From Corynebacterium haematomassiliense (GTDB taxonomy: Bacteria > Actinomycetota > Actinomycetes > Mycobacteriales > Mycobacteriaceae), in NCBI RefSeq assembly GCF_013978595.1, contig NZ_JACDTZ010000001.1, forward strand, positions 1-64,000: DNA of 64,000 nucleotides, in the 5' to 3' direction. The translations under genes and the position numbers were made by a program. Position 1 is the stretch's first letter, and every line of letters starts with the position of its first letter. Positions 26,183-36,650 of the stretch are shown here, piece by piece. The notes under the pieces were generated by a model. That model had not been told where the DNA came from. It made no database searches and saw only the letters and a list, made by a program, of their open reading frames with translations.

Positions 26183-27019
26183 ATGAGCAAAAAGAAGCCA
26201 CGTCCCACGCCCGTGCCCGCCGAGCCGATTGCCGGGCTGATTGACGCGCACACGCACCTCGCGTCGTGCGGCGCGCGCAGTGCCGTAGAGGTCGACGCGT
26301 TTGTCGAGCGCGCCCTGGCCGCCGGGGTGGAGCGCATCTGCACCGTCGGCGACGGGCTCGAGGAGGCCGAGCTCGCGCTTCAGGCCGCCCACTTCAACAA
26401 GCGCGTGTTCGCTGCGTGCGCCATCCACCCGACGAGGGCGCATGAGCTTGACGACGGTGCCCGCGCCCGCCTGACGGAGATGGCCGCAGACGAGCGTTGC
26501 GTGGCGGTGGGCGAGACCGGCATCGACACGTACTGGCTGAAGCACGACGCGGAGGGCACCGCGCCGCTGGAGGTGCAGGAGGATGCGTTTCGCTGGCACA
26601 TCGACCTAGCGTGCGAGTCGGGCAAGGCGCTGATGATCCACAACCGCGAGGGAGATGCGGAGATGCTGCGCATTCTTGATAGCGCCCCACGGCCCGAGCA
26701 CGTGATCCTGCACTGCTTCTCCTCGCCGCTGGACGTGGCGCGCGAGGCGATCGAGCGCGGCTACGTGCTCAGTTTCGCTGGCAACGTGACGTTCAAGCGC
26801 AACGAGGAGTTGCGCGAGGCGGCGGCGCTGGCACCAGCGGGTCAGCTGCTGGTGGAAACGGACGCACCGTACATGACGCCGGAGCCCTTCCGCGGGGCGA
26901 AAAACGAGCCGTCGCTGATCGGTCACACGGCGAAGGTTGTGGCCGAAGCGCGCGGCATGGAAGTGGCCGATGTGGCGCGTGAGATTGCAGAGACGTTCTC
27001 GCGGGTCTACGGGGTGTGA
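26183..27019 (+). CDS. tatD: TatD-family metal-dependent hydrolase (DNase)
   Basis: The 278-residue TIM-barrel amidohydrolase has metal ligands in LIDAHTHLAS (HxH), VGETGIDTYW (Glu), ALMIHNREGD (His), ILHCFSSPLDVA (His) and LVETDAPYMTPEP (Asp). TatD proteins are 3'-5' exonucleases implicated in repair and DNA turnover. It is located upstream of rpf2-rsmA-ispE as in C. glutamicum (metG, tatD, rpf2, ksgA, ispE). The ATG at 26183 is supported by the leaderless promoter. The ATG at 26174 lies inside the -10 element. Confidence 0.9.
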   Translation: MSKKKPRPTPVPAEPIAGLIDAHTHLASCGARSAVEVDAFVERALAAGVERICTVGDGLEEAELALQAAHFNKRVFAACAIHPTRAHELDDGARARLTEMAADERCVAVGETGIDTYWLKHDAEGTAPLEVQEDAFRWHIDLACESGKALMIHNREGDAEMLRILDSAPRPEHVILHCFSSPLDVAREAIERGYVLSFAGNVTFKRNEELREAAALAPAGQLLVETDAPYMTPEPFRGAKNEPSLIGHTAKVVAEARGMEVADVAREIAETFSRVYGV

Positions 27020-27039
27020 GCTGGCACGTCGGGTCTTGA

Positions 27040-28257
<1,218 letters not shown>

Positions 28258-29112
28258 ATGGCGGAAGCGCAACTTCTAGGGCCCGCCGAGATTCGCGAGC
28301 TCGCCGCCGAGCTGGACGTCACCCCGACGAAGAAGCTGGGGCAGAACTTCCTGCACGACCCCAACACCGTGCGCCGCATCGTCGCGGCCGCGGAACTCAG
28401 CGAAGACGACCACGTGGTGGAGGTCGGACCGGGCCTCGGCTCGCTCACCCTGGGGCTCATCGACACCGCCGCGAGTGTGACCGCGCTCGAGATCGACCCG
28501 CGCCTGGCGGGGCGCCTGCCGAACACCGTCGGCGAGCTCGCCCCGGATTACGCCGATCGCCTCACCGTGATCAACACCGACGCGCTGAAGGCCTCCCGCG
28601 CCGACTTCGACGCCGCGCCGACCGCGCTGGTGGCGAACCTGCCCTACAACGTCTCGGTTCCGGTGCTGCTGCATTTGCTGGCGGAGCTGCCGTCGATACG
28701 CAGGGTGCTCGTGATGGTGCAAAAAGAAGTCGCCGACCGCCTTGCCGCGCAGCCGGGATCGAAGATCTACGGCGTGCCCAGCGTCAAGGCCGCGTTCTAC
28801 GGCGACGTTTCGCGCGCCGGCACGATAGGCAAGCACGTGTTCTGGCCGGCGCCGAACATCGAGTCGGGGCTCGTGCGCATCGACGTCGCTGCCGACGCCC
28901 CGCGCGAGCTTCGCGACACCATCTTCCCGCTGGTGGATGCCGCGTTCGCCCAGCGCCGCAAGACGCTGCGCTCCACGCTGTCGGGCATCTACGGCTCGGC
29001 CGCGGCCGCCGAGGACGCGCTGCGCGCCGCCGGCATCGACCCGGGGCTGCGCGGCGAGAAGCTCACCGTCGCAGACTTCATCCGCCTGGGGGAGGCCCGC
29101 CATGACGCGTGA
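28258..29112 (+). CDS. rsmA: 16S rRNA (adenine-1518/1519-N6)-dimethyltransferase
   Basis: The 284-residue KsgA-type enzyme has [18 protein letters not shown] at the N-terminus, the SAM loop [17 protein letters not shown], and the catalytic [11 protein letters not shown] (NLPY). It dimethylates two adenines in helix 45 of 16S rRNA. The ATG abuts the rpf2 stop without a gap, and ispE overlaps its end by 11 nt, so rpf2-rsmA-ispE is one operon. Confidence 0.95.
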   Translation: MAEAQLLGPAEIRELAAELDVTPTKKLGQNFLHDPNTVRRIVAAAELSEDDHVVEVGPGLGSLTLGLIDTAASVTALEIDPRLAGRLPNTVGELAPDYADRLTVINTDALKASRADFDAAPTALVANLPYNVSVPVLLHLLAELPSIRRVLVMVQKEVADRLAAQPGSKIYGVPSVKAAFYGDVSRAGTIGKHVFWPAPNIESGLVRIDVAADAPRELRDTIFPLVDAAFAQRRKTLRSTLSGIYGSAAAAEDALRAAGIDPGLRGEKLTVADFIRLGEARHDA

Positions 29113-30049
29113 GATCGTCGCCTCCGCGCCGGGCAAGGTGAACCTCCACCTCGGCGTCGGCGAGGCGCGCACGGACGGCTACCACGACCTGGTCAGCGTC
29201 TTTCATGCGGTGGACCGGCGCGAGGTGGTGCGCTTGCTTTACGACGGCACCCCCGTGGCCGGCCCAGCAGTCGAGTCCATGCGTACCACGTTCTTCGTGG
29301 ATGAGCCCGACGAGGACATCGACGGGCCGAACAACCTGGCGTGGCGCGCCGTCGAGGCCGTGGTGGCGCGCGCGGGCGTGGCGGTGCCGCGCGTGCGCAT
29401 TGAGGTGGACAAGCACGTCTTCGTCGCCGGCGGCATGGCGGGCGGCTCCGCCGACGCCGCCGCCGCGCTGGTGGCGTCCAACGCGCTAGTGGCCGAGTTC
29501 GGCGAGGCCTTGCCGGAGGAGGAACTGCTCGAGATCGCGGCGTCGCTTGGCGCGGACGTGCCCTTTTCGCTGATGGGTGGCACGGCGCTCGGCACGGGCC
29601 GCGGCGACAAGCTGGTCGAGATGCTCTCGCGCGGCCGGCTGCACTGGGTGTTCATCAACCCCAAAATCGGCATCAACACCGGGGGAGCGTTTGCGCTTCT
29701 CGACGACCTGCGCCACGGCAACCCCGCCCTTCTGCCGCACATGGACGCCACCGAGCTGTCCCAGGCGCTGACCTCCGGCGACGTGGCGCGCGTGGCGGCG
29801 GCGTTGCACAACGATTTGGAGGCGCCGGCGCTGTCGATGCGCCCGGTGCTCAAGCGCGTGCTTGGCGTTGCCGGGGAGGCGGGCCGACGCGCGATCGTCT
29901 CCGGCTCCGGGCCCACCGTGGCCGTGCTGTGCGACGACGCCGACGACGCGCGCTTTGCCGCCGAGCACCTGGCGGAACGCTTCGACGGCTACGAGGTCTT
30001 CGTCGCCGAAGGCCCGGACCACGGCGCCCAAGTCGAACGCGTGATCTAA
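29102..30049 (+). CDS. ispE: 4-diphosphocytidyl-2-C-methyl-D-erythritol kinase
   Basis: The 315-residue GHMP kinase starts [20 protein letters not shown] and has the ATP loop [16 protein letters not shown] plus the C-terminal [10 protein letters not shown]. It phosphorylates CDP-methylerythritol in the MEP isoprenoid pathway, supplying polyprenyl carriers for the cell wall and for Pmt. The ATG at 29102 matches the family start and overlaps rsmA. The longer open frame is a shadow. Confidence 0.94.
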   Translation: MTREIVASAPGKVNLHLGVGEARTDGYHDLVSVFHAVDRREVVRLLYDGTPVAGPAVESMRTTFFVDEPDEDIDGPNNLAWRAVEAVVARAGVAVPRVRIEVDKHVFVAGGMAGGSADAAAALVASNALVAEFGEALPEEELLEIAASLGADVPFSLMGGTALGTGRGDKLVEMLSRGRLHWVFINPKIGINTGGAFALLDDLRHGNPALLPHMDATELSQALTSGDVARVAAALHNDLEAPALSMRPVLKRVLGVAGEAGRRAIVSGSGPTVAVLCDDADDARFAAEHLAERFDGYEVFVAEGPDHGAQVERVI

Positions 30050-30077
30050 CGCGGGCCGGTGGTGTCGGGGAGGGCCG

Positions 30078-30083
30078 TAGTGT
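30078..30083 (+). promoter_or_regulatory. -10 (TAGTGT) for leaderless exonuclease gene
   Basis: TAGTGT, 7 nt, ATG at 30091, in the 41-nt gap after ispE. Confidence 0.55.
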
Positions 30084-30090
30084 GCGGCGC

Positions 30091-31191
30091 ATGCCCTTAA
30101 TCGACGCCACACGTAACTACCTCGACGGCAACACCTCCACGGTGGAGGCGCGCCTGAGCGGGTTGACCGACGCCGCCCCGCCCGCGGTGAAAGGTCGGCC
30201 GATTTGGGAGCACCTGCCAAAGGTGGCCAAGCTGAAGCGCGCAGGGCAGCCGCGGGCGGCGCTTGCGCTGGCCGAGGAGCTCATGTTCGCCATGCAGGAC
30301 GCCGCGCGCGAGGATCATGCGTGGGCGCTGGACATCTACGTCGCGCAAGTGGCCGCGCTGCACGACGGACCCGGGCAGCACGCCGAGGCGGCGGGCGTTA
30401 TCCGCGCCTGGCTCGCCGCCGGCCCGCCCGCCCAGCACCCGGACGCGCGGGCGAACCTGGAGAAGCGGCTGGCCAGAGCCGAAGCGCACCTCGCCCGCCG
30501 CGAGGGGCGGGATCCGGCGCCGTTCAAGGCGGCCTGGCAGGCCAAGGTTGCCGAGGAAAAGCGCCTGCCCGCCACCCCGCGCGCCGAGCTCACCGGCAAA
30601 GCTCGGGCGCCGAGGAAGGTTGCGGCGGCGAAGTGGATACCGCGAATAGGCGAGCTGCTCCAAGACGAGTTCGTCGCCGTCGACTTCGAAACCGCCAACC
30701 GCATCTCCGGCGCATCGGCGTGCCAGGTCGCGCTGGTCAAGGTCGCCGGCGGGGAAGTGGTGGACCAGCTGTGCACCTACCTGCGCCCGCCGGAGGAATA
30801 CATCCTGTTCGAGTTCAGCCACATCCACGGCATCGAGCGCGGCGACATCGAGGACGCGCCGAGCTGGTTCGACATCGCCGACCGGCTCGTGGAGTTCGTC
30901 GGCGAAGCGCCGGTGTGGGCGCACAACGCCACCTTCGACGCCGCGGTGTGGCGCGCGCTCGACCGCTACTACTTCACCGGCACGTACCCTAAGCGCTTCT
31001 ACTGCACCTGCCGCCTGAGCCGGCGCCTGCTGCCGCATCTTGCGGACCACACGCTGCCCACCGTCGCTGAGTACTGCGCGCCCGGGTTCACGCTCAACCA
31101 CCACCGGGCGGATTCGGACGCGCTGGCGTGCGCCCACATCGTCGCCCAGCTGCAGCGCAGCCGAGGGCTGCACGCGTGGCTGCCTGCGTAA
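30091..31191 (+). CDS. DEDDh-type 3'-5' exonuclease with helical N-terminal domain
   Basis: The 366-residue protein has two parts. Residues 1-175 are alpha-helical and Ala-rich with a TPR-like look (LKRAGQPRAALALAEELMFA). Residues 190-366 form a DnaQ-like exonuclease domain: FVAVDFETANR (Asp, Glu), CTYLRPPEEYI, VWAHNATFDAAVWRAL (Asp), and LNHHRADSDALACAHI (His, Asp). The DEDDh set is complete, so it should be active on DNA or RNA ends. The substrate is unknown. Confidence 0.82.
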   Translation: MPLIDATRNYLDGNTSTVEARLSGLTDAAPPAVKGRPIWEHLPKVAKLKRAGQPRAALALAEELMFAMQDAAREDHAWALDIYVAQVAALHDGPGQHAEAAGVIRAWLAAGPPAQHPDARANLEKRLARAEAHLARREGRDPAPFKAAWQAKVAEEKRLPATPRAELTGKARAPRKVAAAKWIPRIGELLQDEFVAVDFETANRISGASACQVALVKVAGGEVVDQLCTYLRPPEEYILFEFSHIHGIERGDIEDAPSWFDIADRLVEFVGEAPVWAHNATFDAAVWRALDRYYFTGTYPKRFYCTCRLSRRLLPHLADHTLPTVAEYCAPGFTLNHHRADSDALACAHIVAQLQRSRGLHAWLPA

Positions 31192-31205
31192 GATGGCTAG
31201 CCGAT

Positions 31206-32996
31206 ATGGCTAACCTGATCAACCTGGAAAACGTCTCCAAAACGTGGGGGCTGAAAACGCTTCTCGACGGCGTCTCGCTCGGCGTGCAGACCGGCGAGCG
31301 CATCGGCATCGTCGGCGTCAACGGCGGCGGCAAAACCACCCTGCTGGAGGTGCTCACCGGCATCGAGCCGCCGGACGCGGGGCGCGTCTCGCACACCTCC
31401 GACTTGCGCATGGCGGTGGTCACGCAGCGCTTTTTGCTTGACGACGCTCTGACGGTCGGCCAAGCCGTCGTCGAGCCGCTGGGCCTGCAGACCTTCGAAT
31501 GGGCCTCCAACGCGCGGGTGCGCGAGGTGCTGCAGGGCACCGGCGTGGCGGAGCTTGGCCTGGACACCCCGGTGGGGCAGCTCTCCGGCGGCGAGCGCAG
31601 ACGCGTCAACCTCGCCGCCGCGCTCGTGCAGGATTTGGACCTGGTGGTGCTGGACGAGCCGACCAACCACCTCGACGTCGAAGGTGTGCAGTGGCTCGCC
31701 GACCACCTGCTGGCCCGCAAAGTCGCCGTCGTGGTGGTCACCCACGACCGCTGGTTCCTCGACACCGTGGCCACCCTGACCTGGGAGGTCCACGACGGCA
31801 CCGTCGACGTCTACGAGGGCGGCTACAACGACTGGACCTTCGCCCGCGCCGAGCGCGCTCGCCAGGCCGATGCGATTGAGCAACGCCGCCAGAACCTCGC
31901 CCGCAAGGAGCTGGCGTGGCTGCGCCGCGGCGCGCCGGCGCGCACCTCCAAGCCGCGCTACCGCATCGAGGCCGCCGAAGCCCTGATCAAGGACGTCCCA
32001 CCCCCGCGCGACACCGTCGAACTCATGGCGTTTTCGAAGCAGCGCCAAGGCCGCGTGGTCATCGAACTCGAAGACGCGCGCATCGACGCCCCGGACGGCC
32101 GCACGCTCGTCGACCACCTCACCTGGCGCCTCGCACCCGGCGAGCGCATCGGCCTCGTCGGCGTGAACGGCTCCGGCAAAACGACGCTGCTGCGCACGCT
32201 CGCCGGCGAATACCCGCTCGCAGCCGGCAAGCGCATCGAGGGGCAGACCACCCGCATTGGCTGGCTGCGCCAAGAACTCGACGATCTCGACCCGGAGCGC
32301 CGCGTCATCGACGCCGTCGAAGACGTCGCCACCTACATCAGCTTCGGCAAAAAGGAACTATCCGCCTCCCAGCTCGCCGAGCGCCTCGGCTTCTCCCCGA
32401 AGCGCCAGCGCACCCCCGTTCGCGACCTCTCCGGCGGCGAGCGCCGCCGCCTGCAACTGACCCGCGTGCTCATGGCCGAGCCGAACGTTTTGCTTCTCGA
32501 CGAGCCCACCAACGACCTCGACATCGACACCCTCCAGGAGCTGGAAAACCTCCTCGACTCCTGGCCCGGCACCCTGGTGGTTATCTCCCACGACCGCTAC
32601 CTGATCGAGCGCATCGCCGACAACACTTACGCGCTGTTCGGCGACGGGAAGCTCACCAACCTGCCCGGCGGCATCCAGCAGTACCTGGACCAACGCGCCG
32701 ACGAGGCCCGCACTGCTGGCGTGCTGGATCTGGGGGAGGGGCAACCGGAGGCCGTCGAGAAGCAAATGAGCTCCCAGGAGGAGCGCGAGCTGCAGAAGAA
32801 GATGAAGGCGCTCGAGCGCAAGATCGCCAAGGAAAACGAGCAGGCCGAAGCCCTCGAGGCGGAGATCGCCGCGCTTTCCGAGGCCGGCGACTTCGACGCC
32901 ATCGGCGCCAAAACCAAAGAGCTCAACGCCGTGAAGGACACCCGCGAGGAGCTCGAGATGGAATGGCTCGAACTTGGCGAACAGCTCGAAGGCTAG
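31206..32996 (+). CDS. ABC-F ATPase (Uup-like)
   Basis: The 596-residue protein has two ABC domains and no TM. First: Walker A GVNGGGKTT, signature LSGGERRRVNLAAAL, Walker B LDLVVLDEPTNHLD. Second: GVNGSGKTT, LSGGERRRLQLTRVL, LLLDEPTNDLD. The C-terminus (about 515-596) is a charged coiled coil (KKMKALERKIAKENEQAEAL), which makes it closer to Uup than to EttA. ABC-F proteins act on the ribosome or at DNA branch points. Intrinsic drug resistance is possible but not shown. The ATG at 31206 matches the family start. Confidence 0.87.
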   Translation: MANLINLENVSKTWGLKTLLDGVSLGVQTGERIGIVGVNGGGKTTLLEVLTGIEPPDAGRVSHTSDLRMAVVTQRFLLDDALTVGQAVVEPLGLQTFEWASNARVREVLQGTGVAELGLDTPVGQLSGGERRRVNLAAALVQDLDLVVLDEPTNHLDVEGVQWLADHLLARKVAVVVVTHDRWFLDTVATLTWEVHDGTVDVYEGGYNDWTFARAERARQADAIEQRRQNLARKELAWLRRGAPARTSKPRYRIEAAEALIKDVPPPRDTVELMAFSKQRQGRVVIELEDARIDAPDGRTLVDHLTWRLAPGERIGLVGVNGSGKTTLLRTLAGEYPLAAGKRIEGQTTRIGWLRQELDDLDPERRVIDAVEDVATYISFGKKELSASQLAERLGFSPKRQRTPVRDLSGGERRRLQLTRVLMAEPNVLLLDEPTNDLDIDTLQELENLLDSWPGTLVVISHDRYLIERIADNTYALFGDGKLTNLPGGIQQYLDQRADEARTAGVLDLGEGQPEAVEKQMSSQEERELQKKMKALERKIAKENEQAEALEAEIAALSEAGDFDAIGAKTKELNAVKDTREELEMEWLELGEQLEG

Positions 32997-32999
32997 GGT
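32994..32999 (+). promoter_or_regulatory. -10 (TAGGGT) fused to the ABC-F stop codon
   Basis: The stop TAG of the ABC-F gene forms the first three bases of TAGGGT. After 7 nt comes the ATG of the next gene (33007), again with no Shine-Dalgarno. Confidence 0.55.
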
Positions 33000-33006
33000 G
33001 GGGCGC

Positions 33007-33330
33007 ATGATTTTGATCAACGTACGATTCAAGCCCCTGCCCGAACACGTCGACAACTTCCGCGAACTGGTCAAGGACTTCACCGACGCCTCCCGCGCCG
33101 AAGAAGGCAACATCTTCTTCGACTGGTACCGCAACGAAGACAACCCCGACGAATACCTGCTCATCGAAGCATTCCAGGACGACGCCGCCGAAGCCCACGT
33201 CAACTCCGAGCACTTCAAGGCCGCCCAGGAATTCTTCCCCACGATCCTCAAAGAGACCCCCACCATCATCAACACCCTCATCGAGGGCAAGACCGAGTGG
33301 GACGAAATGGCGGAGTTCAGGGTCTCCTAA
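33007..33330 (+). CDS. Antibiotic-biosynthesis-monooxygenase-type (ABM) small protein
   Basis: The 107-residue protein has a dimeric alpha/beta-barrel type sequence: ILINVRFKPLPEHVDNFREL, NIFFDWYRNEDNPDEYLLIE, and VNSEHFKAAQEFF with a conserved His. This is the YgiN/ABM family, which includes quinol monooxygenases and heme-degrading IsdG-like proteins. No IsdG-type Asn-Trp-His set is recognisable, so a heme role is not claimed despite the hmu locus 10 kb away. A leaderless promoter overlaps the previous gene's stop. Confidence 0.8.
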   Translation: MILINVRFKPLPEHVDNFRELVKDFTDASRAEEGNIFFDWYRNEDNPDEYLLIEAFQDDAAEAHVNSEHFKAAQEFFPTILKETPTIINTLIEGKTEWDEMAEFRVS

Positions 33331-33441
33331 GGGGTAGTGCGCACGTAGCGCAAGCTACCCCCGAGGTGTGACCCGCGGGGCACCCATAGCTTACGATGTT
33401 GCGCGTCACATAAGTTTCCCGCAATCGAAAGGGGTGTCCCC

Positions 33442-34698
33442 GTGACCGCACCTCAACCCGCCAACGGCGGATCCACCGCGGCCGACGTGCCCGAAAAGGC
33501 TCCCGCCGCGGCACGTGGCATCGGCCCCATGGTCGGCGCAATCTTCCTCATGGCGACCTCCGCCATCGGCCCCGGCTTCCTCACCCAAACCTCCGTCTTC
33601 ACCGTGCAGATGGGCGCGGCGTTCGCGTTCGCGATCTTGCTGTCCATCCTGGTAGACATCGTGATCCAGCTCAACGTCTGGCGCATCCTCGGCGTGTCCG
33701 GGCTGCGCGCCAGCGAACTGGCCAACTCTGTGTTGCCCGGCCTCGGCTGGTTCTTGGCCATCCTCGTGGGCATCGGCGGCCTCGTGTTCAACATCGGCAA
33801 CATCGCCGGCACCGGGCTCGGCGTGCAGGCGCTCAGCGGCGGGGCGATTGACCCGAAGATCGGCGGTGCCATCTCCGCTGTGATCGCGATTGTCGTGTTC
33901 CTGTGGAAGCGTGCGGGGGCCGCACTGGACGTCATCGTCGGCATCCTTGGCGCGCTGATGATCCTGCTCATGCTCTACGTCGCCATCTCGTCCAACCCGC
34001 CGGTGGCTGAGGCTGTGAAACAGTCGGTTGCGCCGGACGAGGTCGACTTCAAGGTCATCACCACACTCATCGGCGGCTCCATCGGCGGCTACATCGTCTT
34101 CGCCGGCGTGCACAGGCTCATCGACGCCGGCCACACCGGCCCCGACAACATGGACTACATCTCCCGCTCCGCCGTGACCGGCATTATCGTCACCGGCATC
34201 ATGCGCGTGCTGCTGTTCCTCGCGGTGCTCGGTGTCGTGGCCACCGGTGTGGCACTGTCCAAGGACAACACCGCGGCCGACGTGTTCTACCAGGCCGCAG
34301 GTGAAACTGGCCGGCGCATGTTCGGGCTGGTGCTGTGGGCGGCGGGCCTATCGTCGGTGATCGGCGCGTCGTTCACTTCCATCTCGTTTTTGACCAAGCA
34401 GGGGTTCGACCCGAAGAAGCGCGGCTGGCTCACCGTCGGCTTCATCGTGATCTCGACGGTGATCTTCCTCTTCGTCGGTTCTGCCCCGCAGAAGCTTTTG
34501 ATCTTTGCCGGCGCGTTCAACGGCCTGATCCTGCCGGTTGGTTTCGCGGTCGTGCTCTATGCTGGCTTCTTCCGCCGCGATCTGCTTCGCGGGTACAAGC
34601 CGCCGATGTGGATGCTCGTGCTCGGCGCCATCACGCTTATCGGGTGTGCGTGGATGGGGTGGAGCTCCATCAGCACGCTGCCGAAGCTGTGGGCGTAG
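33442..34698 (+). CDS. NRAMP-related transporter of the YcsG type
   Basis: The 418-residue protein has about 11 TM segments and resembles NRAMP carriers, but the metal motifs are not canonical. The TM1 DPGN motif is replaced by GPGFLTQ and no MPH motif is seen in TM6 (GVHRLIDAGH follows instead). YcsG of Bacillus subtilis has the same relation and lies next to ycsI and pxpA. With ycsI immediately downstream, a role in uptake of 5-oxoproline or a related organic acid is inferred instead of metal uptake. Start: GTG at 33442 with GAAAGGGG. Confidence 0.78.
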   Translation: MTAPQPANGGSTAADVPEKAPAAARGIGPMVGAIFLMATSAIGPGFLTQTSVFTVQMGAAFAFAILLSILVDIVIQLNVWRILGVSGLRASELANSVLPGLGWFLAILVGIGGLVFNIGNIAGTGLGVQALSGGAIDPKIGGAISAVIAIVVFLWKRAGAALDVIVGILGALMILLMLYVAISSNPPVAEAVKQSVAPDEVDFKVITTLIGGSIGGYIVFAGVHRLIDAGHTGPDNMDYISRSAVTGIIVTGIMRVLLFLAVLGVVATGVALSKDNTAADVFYQAAGETGRRMFGLVLWAAGLSSVIGASFTSISFLTKQGFDPKKRGWLTVGFIVISTVIFLFVGSAPQKLLIFAGAFNGLILPVGFAVVLYAGFFRRDLLRGYKPPMWMLVLGAITLIGCAWMGWSSISTLPKLWA

Positions 34699-34701
34699 TC
34701 T
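34696..34701 (+). promoter_or_regulatory. -10-like TAGTCT fused to the transporter stop codon
   Basis: The stop TAG of the transporter gene begins TAGTCT, which ends 6 nt before the ycsI ATG (34708). It is similar in layout to the element at 32994-32999. Confidence 0.4.
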
Positions 34702-34707
34702 TGGGGC

Positions 34708-35487
34708 ATGTACGCCTCCTACACCCCAGCGCAAGCCCGCGCGTTGTTTCGCACTACTGATGTGGCGACAACGGCGGGCTTTTCCGCTGGTTATGTCCAG
34801 GCCAATCTGATCGCGCTGGATAAAAAGTACGCGTTTGATTTCTTGTTGTTCGCGCAGCGCAACCCGAAGCCGTGCCCGCTGCTCGGGGTGCTGGAGCCGG
34901 GCGAGGTGTCGTCGCCGTTGCTCGCGGGCGGCGACATCCGCACCGACATTCCGTCCTACCGGGTGTTTTCGCACGGCTCGCTTATCGACGAACCAACGGA
35001 TGCCACCGCCTACTGGACCGAGGACACTGTCGCGTTTGTAATTGGCTGCTCGTTTACGTTCGAGCAGGCTTTGGTGGACAACGGCGTGCCGGTGGCCCAC
35101 ATCGAGCAGGGCGTGAACGTGCCGATGTACCTGACCAACATCGACTGCGAACCGGCCGGGGTGTTCAGCGGGAAGATGGTTGTCTCCATGCGGCCCATCC
35201 CAGCGGGGCTGGTGGCGGACGCAGTGAGGATCACGTCGCGTTACCCGGCAGTGCATGGTGCCCCGGTGCATGTGGGGGAGCCGGGCTTGATCGGCATCGA
35301 CGATCTGGGCGCGCCCGATTTCGGTGACGCGGTGGACATTCCCGCGGGCTGGGTGCCGGTGTTCTGGGCGTGCGGAGTGACGCCGCAGTCGATCGTGATG
35401 CACTCGAAGCCGGAGCTGGCGATCTGCCATTCGCCAGGCAAGATGCTCATCACCGACGTGCGGGATGTGGCCTACCAGGTTCCCTAA
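34708..35487 (+). CDS. YcsI/DUF1445-family putative hydro-lyase (D-glutamate cyclase family)
   Basis: The 259-residue protein has signatures [37 protein letters not shown], and [15 protein letters not shown], typical of the DUF1445 family. The mammalian homologue is D-glutamate cyclase, which turns D-glutamate into 5-oxo-D-proline, and bacterial copies cluster with pxpABC. It probably supplies or interconverts 5-oxoproline here. It lies 9 nt after the NRAMP-like gene. Confidence 0.82.
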   Translation: MYASYTPAQARALFRTTDVATTAGFSAGYVQANLIALDKKYAFDFLLFAQRNPKPCPLLGVLEPGEVSSPLLAGGDIRTDIPSYRVFSHGSLIDEPTDATAYWTEDTVAFVIGCSFTFEQALVDNGVPVAHIEQGVNVPMYLTNIDCEPAGVFSGKMVVSMRPIPAGLVADAVRITSRYPAVHGAPVHVGEPGLIGIDDLGAPDFGDAVDIPAGWVPVFWACGVTPQSIVMHSKPELAICHSPGKMLITDVRDVAYQVP

Positions 35488-35497
35488 AGGGTGCCAC

Positions 35498-35536
35498 TGT
35501 GAATAACTTTGGGGCTTCTGTGGCGAGTTATCCACA
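35498..35536 (+). promoter_or_regulatory. Inverted DnaA-box-like palindrome upstream of the HNH gene
   Basis: TGTGAATAACT (35498-35508) and AGTTATCCACA (35526-35536) are inverted copies with one mismatch. The right arm contains the perfect DnaA consensus TTATCCACA and the left arm the variant TTATTCACA on the opposite strand. It ends 52 nt before the HNH ORF start. It could be a regulatory operator, a DnaA titration site or an element end. Confidence 0.6.
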
Positions 35537-35575
35537 GATTTCGGTTCGGGGGGTTGTGTGGGGTTGCGCTTGTTT

Positions 35576-35581
35576 TAGTGT
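35576..35581 (+). promoter_or_regulatory. -10 (TAGTGT) for leaderless HNH gene
   Basis: TAGTGT, 7 nt, ATG at 35589. The palindrome at 35498-35536 covers roughly positions -91 to -53 relative to that start. Confidence 0.55.
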
Positions 35582-35588
35582 TCGTGGC

Positions 35589-36650
35589 ATGAACCCGTTC
35601 GACGCGTTTATCGAGGCGATGGCCGCAGCATCCATGGAGACCCTGCGGCACTTCGACCTGTCTATTGCCCTGGGTGCCGGCATGGCGCCGGATCGGGCAC
35701 GCGCGTGGGACGGGATGCAGAAGGTGTACTACGGGCCGACCAAATTCACCCGCAAACAGGCTTTGGCAGTACAGAAGGCCCGCGGGTTCTCCCTGGACGA
35801 GCTGGCGTTGATTGAACGCCGCGTCGGTGGTGTCAAGGACACCAGCGAGCGGTGGCGGCTGCGCTTGGAGTTGCTGGATGTGACCGGCGGGTACCGCGCG
35901 ATCGAGCGCGCCGCACGAGAGTTGGTGCCCCGCGAGGACACGGCGCCGAAAAAGAAACAGGTCGCCTTCTCCGCGCCGAACAACGGCCGGGCGCGCATCA
36001 CCATCTACACCACCGACCGCAAAGCCGCAGACTTAGAGCATCGCCTGCGGCAAGGCATCGACGCCACACTTCCGGCGGCGCCCCAGATGGAGGAGGCGTT
36101 CTGGCGCATCGTCGAAGGCGAAACCGGCGGAGTGGTTGCTGCGGCACCACGCCCGATTGTGATGGTGCCGATTTCTGAACACGCACGCATCCTGGCGGGC
36201 GATGGCGACGACGTCATCCTCACGCTGACCGACGGCACCACCATGACTGGCGCCGAATACCTCCAGCAAGAGTTCGGCGAGACGTTGGAGGTCGCAGCGT
36301 TCCACCCGGAGCAAGGCGCGGTGAATCTGTACGACACCGAGCGCTTCGCCAACCAGAAACAGCGCGATATGGCCTGCATGGTCTCACCCGTGTGCGCGTT
36401 CCCAGGCTGTAGGCACGGGGCGTATGGCTCGGAGATTCACCACGTGGAGGCGTGGAAACACGGCGGCTACACCAACATGAACAACCTGGTGCCGCTATGC
36501 CGCTATCACAACCGGGTCAACGACGACGACCCCTGGCGCAAGTCCCGCGGCCACATCGCGATGATCAGGGGCGCACCGTGGTGGGTCTCACCGCGGGGGT
36601 ATCACCTGAAAAACACCGACCGCGGAGCACTCGACCAACTCTTCGGCTAG
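35589..36650 (+). CDS. DUF222 (13E12-type) HNH endonuclease
   Basis: The 353-residue protein has a helical DUF222 domain (about 20-220, as in the 13E12 REP family of actinobacteria) and a C-terminal HNH nuclease: CAFPGCRHGAYGSEIHHVEA, WKHGGYTNMNNLVPLCRYHN with Cys pairs for zinc and the His-His-Asn core. Such genes occur in many scattered copies in actinobacterial genomes and behave like selfish or domesticated elements. It lies between ycsI and an unrelated dehydrogenase, and its 3' end overlaps the convergent adh by 4 nt, which suggests insertion into the pyroglutamate region. Confidence 0.85.
   Translation: MNPFDAFIEAMAAASMETLRHFDLSIALGAGMAPDRARAWDGMQKVYYGPTKFTRKQALAVQKARGFSLDELALIERRVGGVKDTSERWRLRLELLDVTGGYRAIERAARELVPREDTAPKKKQVAFSAPNNGRARITIYTTDRKAADLEHRLRQGIDATLPAAPQMEEAFWRIVEGETGGVVAAAPRPIVMVPISEHARILAGDGDDVILTLTDGTTMTGAEYLQQEFGETLEVAAFHPEQGAVNLYDTERFANQKQRDMACMVSPVCAFPGCRHGAYGSEIHHVEAWKHGGYTNMNNLVPLCRYHNRVNDDDPWRKSRGHIAMIRGAPWWVSPRGYHLKNTDRGALDQLFG

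Noticed and set aside
33007..33330. IsdG-type heme monooxygenase
   Set aside because: ABM fold, but no recognisable Asn-Trp-His set and no DtxR box upstream. Only the general family is called.
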